Assembly (NCBI GenBank): GCA_900315175.1
Contig: OMYA01000005.1
Location: 248,001-312,000 of the forward strand
Reading direction: 5' to 3'
DNA: 64,000 nt
Origin: an uncultured Bacteroidales bacterium
Lineage (GTDB): Bacteria; Bacteroidota; Bacteroidia; Bacteroidales; F082
Below are positions 61,252-64,000 of this stretch, one piece after another. Each line of letters starts with the position of its first letter. Positions within the stretch are counted from its first letter, which is position 1. The position numbers and the translations under genes are program-made. The notes beneath the pieces are model-generated. The model ran no database searches and was not told the DNA's origin. It saw only the letters and a program-made list of their open reading frames with translations.

Positions 61252-62594
61252 TAATATTTTTTCACCAATCGCACCGACAAGCCATATTTTTGGTCAAAAA
61301 CATTGGTCGATGTGCTCAACATCGCGTTATTGAAGCGTAAATACGGCGTGTCTTCCGGGTCACTCGACCAGTAATAGCCGTCAGTGCCGACAGATTTTTC
61401 CCAGTTGTTGAAACGATATCCGGCAGCTGGCAGAAAAACAGCGCCATTGGCCTCCAATTTGTCCGTCCAATCGGATTTTGATATGACGGTACCGTCTTTT
61501 ATACCATAACATGTGGTTTTCCAGTCATCAGGCAATAAAACAAGTCCAAATACACCGTTAACCGTAGCCTTTGCACAGCGAATGCCGGAATCAGTTCTAC
61601 GTTTGGTCAGTAGATATTTCCACTCATCAGATGAAAGCACAAACCAAACACTGTCGACCACCGACTGCATCTCTTCAAAGGCAATCAAGTCACCTCTATC
61701 CCATTGATTATCAGCAAATTTACATTTATCAGAAGACTTAAGCCTTACATTACCTTTTGAGAAAACGACCTCTTTTCTCGGGCTTACTGAGAATATGCCT
61801 TCTTTTTTCTTAACAACTACCGGTTCCGAATTTTGATTTATAACTTCATCATTTTCATCGGTTTTACTTTCGCTCACAAGCGCAAATTCCAATGCTATCT
61901 CCTCTCCTTTCTTAATATCAAGTCGTTGAGCAGCAGGTTCGTAGCCTTCCAAACTTACTGATATCTTATGATTGCCGACACTAACGCTTTCCGAAAGATA
62001 AGGTGTCATGCCGACGATTTTATTGTCGACAAGCACATATGCGCCTTTGGGCGTGGTTTTTACGGTAATATATCCGACATCTGTTTTCGGCTTCTCAACT
62101 TCTTTCACGGGCGGGCCAACAGGTGCGGCAACGGGGGCGACATTACTGGCGTTTTCAAGCTTTTCCAAACGCTTCACCAGGTCTTCGTCTACGGCAGGCT
62201 TGTTGACGAGAGTCAGTTCATAGCCTTTTTTGGGTTCCAAGTCGAATGGCAACGTAAATTCAATGGAACTGAAATCGGGATGCGAGATCTTCAGATAATC
62301 GGCATATTTTGCAGTGAGATACACCCACACCTCGCCAGTCTTGTATTCGAGCACTATGAAAGTGCCGCCGTTGCCTTCAAAGCGCAGCTCACGGCGTTGT
62401 TTGTCGGTGATGTTTTCGGTTCGCACCTTAATCACTGCAAAAGGCAAGTCATTGTCATCGGTCTGATAATTCTGGTCAGGATTGATGTTGACAAAGCCCG
62501 GAACCTCCTTGAAAGAACCTTCTTTTACCAAAAGCTGTGCGAAGGAAAATACAGTTGACATCAGTAAAACTGCAAATAACACTATTCTTTTCAT
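61251..62594 (-). CDS. PEGA and FISUMP-type domain periplasmic protein
   Basis: 447 residues from the ATG at 62594; the earlier in-frame ATG at 62627 lies upstream of the promoter. A signal peptide ends near FSFAQ. An N-terminal beta domain is followed by a proline/valine-rich linker (~150-165) and a PEGA domain (GYITVKTTPKGAYVLVDN, ~165-235). The C-terminal domain (VFLPAAGYRF ... YYWSSDPEDTPYLRF ... LSVRLVKK) resembles the Fibrobacter succinogenes major paralogous domain. Function unknown; surface or envelope attachment is plausible. Confidence 0.82.
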   Translation of the reverse strand: MKRIVLFAVLLMSTVFSFAQLLVKEGSFKEVPGFVNINPDQNYQTDDNDLPFAVIKVRTENITDKQRRELRFEGNGGTFIVLEYKTGEVWVYLTAKYADYLKISHPDFSSIEFTLPFDLEPKKGYELTLVNKPAVDEDLVKRLEKLENASNVAPVAAPVGPPVKEVEKPKTDVGYITVKTTPKGAYVLVDNKIVGMTPYLSESVSVGNHKISVSLEGYEPAAQRLDIKKGEEIALEFALVSESKTDENDEVINQNSEPVVVKKKEGIFSVSPRKEVVFSKGNVRLKSSDKCKFADNQWDRGDLIAFEEMQSVVDSVWFVLSSDEWKYLLTKRRTDSGIRCAKATVNGVFGLVLLPDDWKTTCYGIKDGTVISKSDWTDKLEANGAVFLPAAGYRFNNWEKSVGTDGYYWSSDPEDTPYLRFNNAMLSTSTNVFDQKYGLSVRLVKKY

Positions 62595-62614
62595 GTCAAT
62601 GATGATTATGTCTG

Positions 62615-62622
62615 CAAAATTA
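62615..62622 (-). promoter_or_regulatory. -7 box of the PEGA protein gene (TAATTTTG)
   Basis: TAnnTTTG followed by CA, 21 nt upstream of the ATG at 62594; decides the start. Confidence 0.55.
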
Positions 62623-62655
62623 CACATAATTCAGTTATTAACCAAAAATTGTCAA

Positions 62656-62693
62656 AGATTTCTCCGCTTTGTTTCGCTTCGGTTGAGATGACG
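62656..62693. repeat. Dispersed repeat, copy H
   Basis: AGATTTCTCCGCTTTG...GGTTGAGATGACG, a diverged copy between the gdhA terminator and the PEGA gene promoter. Confidence 0.6.
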
Positions 62694-62710
62694 GAAAGAG
62701 ATAATAAAAA

Positions 62711-62737
62711 TAGAGACGCCACGATGTGACGTCTCTA
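62711..62737 (-). terminator. Intrinsic terminator of gdhA
   Basis: Stem TAGAGACG/CGTCTCTA with an inner CAC/GTG pair, followed on the minus strand by TTTTTATT, about 35 nt after the gdhA stop. Confidence 0.8.
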
Positions 62738-62739
62738 CT

Positions 62740-62775
62740 AAAGTCTAATGTCTAAAGACTAAGGTCTAAAGACTA
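62740..62775 (-). repeat. TTAGNNN heptad array starting at the gdhA stop codon
   Basis: On the minus strand TAGTCTT, TAGACCT, TAGTCTT, TAGACAT, TAGACTT follow in register from the stop TAG, then the terminator. Confidence 0.65.
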
Positions 62776-64000
62776 GATGATACCCTGAGCTAACATAGCT
62801 TTTGCAACGCGCATGAAGCCGGCGATGTTGGCGCCCTTCACGTAGTTGATAGTACCGTCAGCCTGTTTACCATACTCAACGCACATGTCATAAATGTCGT
62901 TCATGATCTTGTGGAGTTTCTGGTCAACTTCTGGAGCTGTCCAGTTGATGTGAGCTGCGTTCTGGCAGATCTCGAGACCTGATGTAGCAACACCACCTGC
63001 GTTGACAGCTTTACCTGGAGCGAATGGGATACCTGCCTTCTGGAATGCCTCGATAGCGCCTGGTTGGCAACCCATGTTAGAAACTTCAGCGACATACTGT
63101 ACGCCGTTCTTGAGCAATTCCTTAGCATCTTCTTCTGCCATTTCATTCTGGAATGCGCATGGGCATGCGATATCGCATTTCACTGTCCAAGCTTTCTTAC
63201 CAGCGGTGAATTTAGCTTTGCCTGGGAATTTGTCGGCCATATCCTGAACCTTGTTACGGTTTGAAGCACGCATATCGAGCATGTAGTCGATCATTTCGCT
63301 TGTGATACCGTCAGCGATTTCGCAAACGCCGTCTGGGCCAGAGATAGCGACGACCTTAGCGCCGAGTTCTGTAGCTTTGATAGCTGCACCCCATGCCACG
63401 TTACCGAAGCCTGAGAGAGCGACTTTCTTGCCCTGCATTGTCTCACCTTTCTGGTGAACCATGCGGTCGACGTAGTACATAGCACCAAAACCTGTAGCTT
63501 CTGGACGAATCAAAGAACCACCCCAGCCATAGCTCTTGCCTGTAAGAGCGCCTGTGCTGTGCTCGCGAGCGAGTTTCTTGTAAGCGCCATAGAGGTAACC
63601 GATTTCACGGCCGCCGACACCGACGTCACCAGCTGGTGAATCCTGGTCTGCACCGATGTTTCTCCAAAGCTCATACATGAAAGCCTGGCAGAAACGCATG
63701 ATTTCAGCGTCTGATTTTCCTGTTGGATCGAAATCAGCACCACCTTTACCACCACCGAGTGGAAGGTTTGTCAATGAGTTCTTGAAAATCTGCTCGAAGC
63801 CCAAGAACTTAAGCATTGAAACGTTAACTGCTGGGTGGAAGCGGAGACCGCCTTTGTATGCGCCGAGAGCAGCATTGTACTGTACACGGTAACCTAAGTT
63901 AACCTGCACCTGACCTTTGTCGTCAACCCATGTCACACGGAATGTGAAGATACGATCTGGTTCAACTAAACGCTCAACGATCTTAGCTGCTTCAAATTCT
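62773..64000 (-). CDS. gdhA: Glutamate dehydrogenase, 5' end beyond the window
   Basis: About 409 codons are visible and the frame is open to the right edge (VERLVEPDRIFTFRVTWVDD), so an internal ATG is not the start. The hexameric 50-kDa GDH pattern is present: LPLGGGKGGADFDP with the catalytic Lys region, PAGDVGVGGREIGYLYG, GFGNVAWGAA (Rossmann) and the C-terminal NYVKGANIAGF. Interconverts glutamate and 2-oxoglutarate, most likely with NADP(H) in this subfamily. Links ammonia released by amino-acid fermentation to biosynthesis. Confidence 0.95.
   Translation of the reverse strand, partial: EFEAAKIVERLVEPDRIFTFRVTWVDDKGQVQVNLGYRVQYNAALGAYKGGLRFHPAVNVSMLKFLGFEQIFKNSLTNLPLGGGKGGADFDPTGKSDAEIMRFCQAFMYELWRNIGADQDSPAGDVGVGGREIGYLYGAYKKLAREHSTGALTGKSYGWGGSLIRPEATGFGAMYYVDRMVHQKGETMQGKKVALSGFGNVAWGAAIKATELGAKVVAISGPDGVCEIADGITSEMIDYMLDMRASNRNKVQDMADKFPGKAKFTAGKKAWTVKCDIACPCAFQNEMAEEDAKELLKNGVQYVAEVSNMGCQPGAIEAFQKAGIPFAPGKAVNAGGVATSGLEICQNAAHINWTAPEVDQKLHKIMNDIYDMCVEYGKQADGTINYVKGANIAGFMRVAKAMLAQGII

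Noticed and set aside
62773..63936. Internal ATG at 63936 as the start of glutamate dehydrogenase
   Set aside because: Conserved GDH sequence continues in frame to the right edge, so the gene is truncated by the window.

Overview
The window looks like a chromosomal segment from an anaerobic member of the Bacteroidales (Bacteroidota). Three things point there. A dozen or so start regions carry the Bacteroidota -7 box TAnnTTTG, nearly always extended to TAnnTTTGC. The first gene ends in a type IX secretion sorting domain, and a PorX-type regulator of that secretion system is present. Many outer-envelope and lipoprotein families here (BspA-like repeats, tricorn-like peptidase, TonB receptor with a carboxypeptidase-like front domain) are typical of the phylum. 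The family or genus cannot be resolved from the sequence alone. No rRNA, tRNA or CRISPR array was seen.

Layout. 0-2.8 kb: 3' part of a secreted BspA/GLUG surface protein. 2.9-14 kb: tricorn-like peptidase, AddA/RecB-like helicase-nuclease and a giant TamB-like protein, all leftward. 14-16.6 kb: tsaD and dGTPase, rightward. 16.6-22.2 kb: a complete RND efflux operon (adaptor, pump, TolC). 22.3-25.3 kb: prolyl oligopeptidase and a BASS-type transporter. 25.4-36.4 kb: a lysine-fermentation operon in the order atoD, kal, kce, kdd, kamA, small membrane protein, kamB, kamC, KilA-N gene, TlpA-like lipoprotein, kamD. 36.5-39.4 kb: M3 peptidase and a CCG-domain protein. 39.4-47.9 kb: a leftward run glycosyltransferase, purD, DUF6427-like membrane protein, rnhB, porX, tsaE, aroB, aroA. 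48-53.2 kb: an accessory, repeat-rich patch with DUF4160/DUF2442, a frameshifted UvrD-like helicase with an embedded nuclease, and an orphan barnase/EndoU-like nuclease with a candidate small RNA beside it. 53.3-59.8 kb: [FeFe]-hydrogenase maturation genes hydF, hydG and hydE around a TonB receptor. 59.8-64 kb: an AGCS amino-acid carrier, a PEGA/FISUMP lipid-facing or periplasmic protein and a truncated glutamate dehydrogenase.

How it fits together: the lysine pathway, AGCS amino-acid carrier, glutamate dehydrogenase and hydrogenase maturases describe an amino-acid-fermenting, hydrogen-producing or hydrogen-cycling anaerobe. The lysine operon is incomplete here. kamE (the B12/PLP subunit of lysine 5,6-aminomutase), atoA and the acyl-CoA dehydrogenase/ETF genes that follow kamD in described clusters are missing, and a KilA-N gene and a TlpA-like gene sit between kamC and kamD.

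The most unusual signals are non-coding: (i) arrays of 7-nt repeats of the form TTAGNNN that begin exactly at TAG stop codons and so place a stop in all three frames; (ii) large GAATTC-centred palindromes in and upstream of the KilA-N gene; (iii) a possible approximately 150-nt structured RNA with its own promoter and terminator opposite the end of the nuclease gene; (iv) a 95-bp promoter-bearing repeat present twice; (v) a shared palindrome over the promoters of the lysine operon and the AGCS-hydE operon; (vi) a dispersed inverted repeat that has been read into the C-termini of two proteins.
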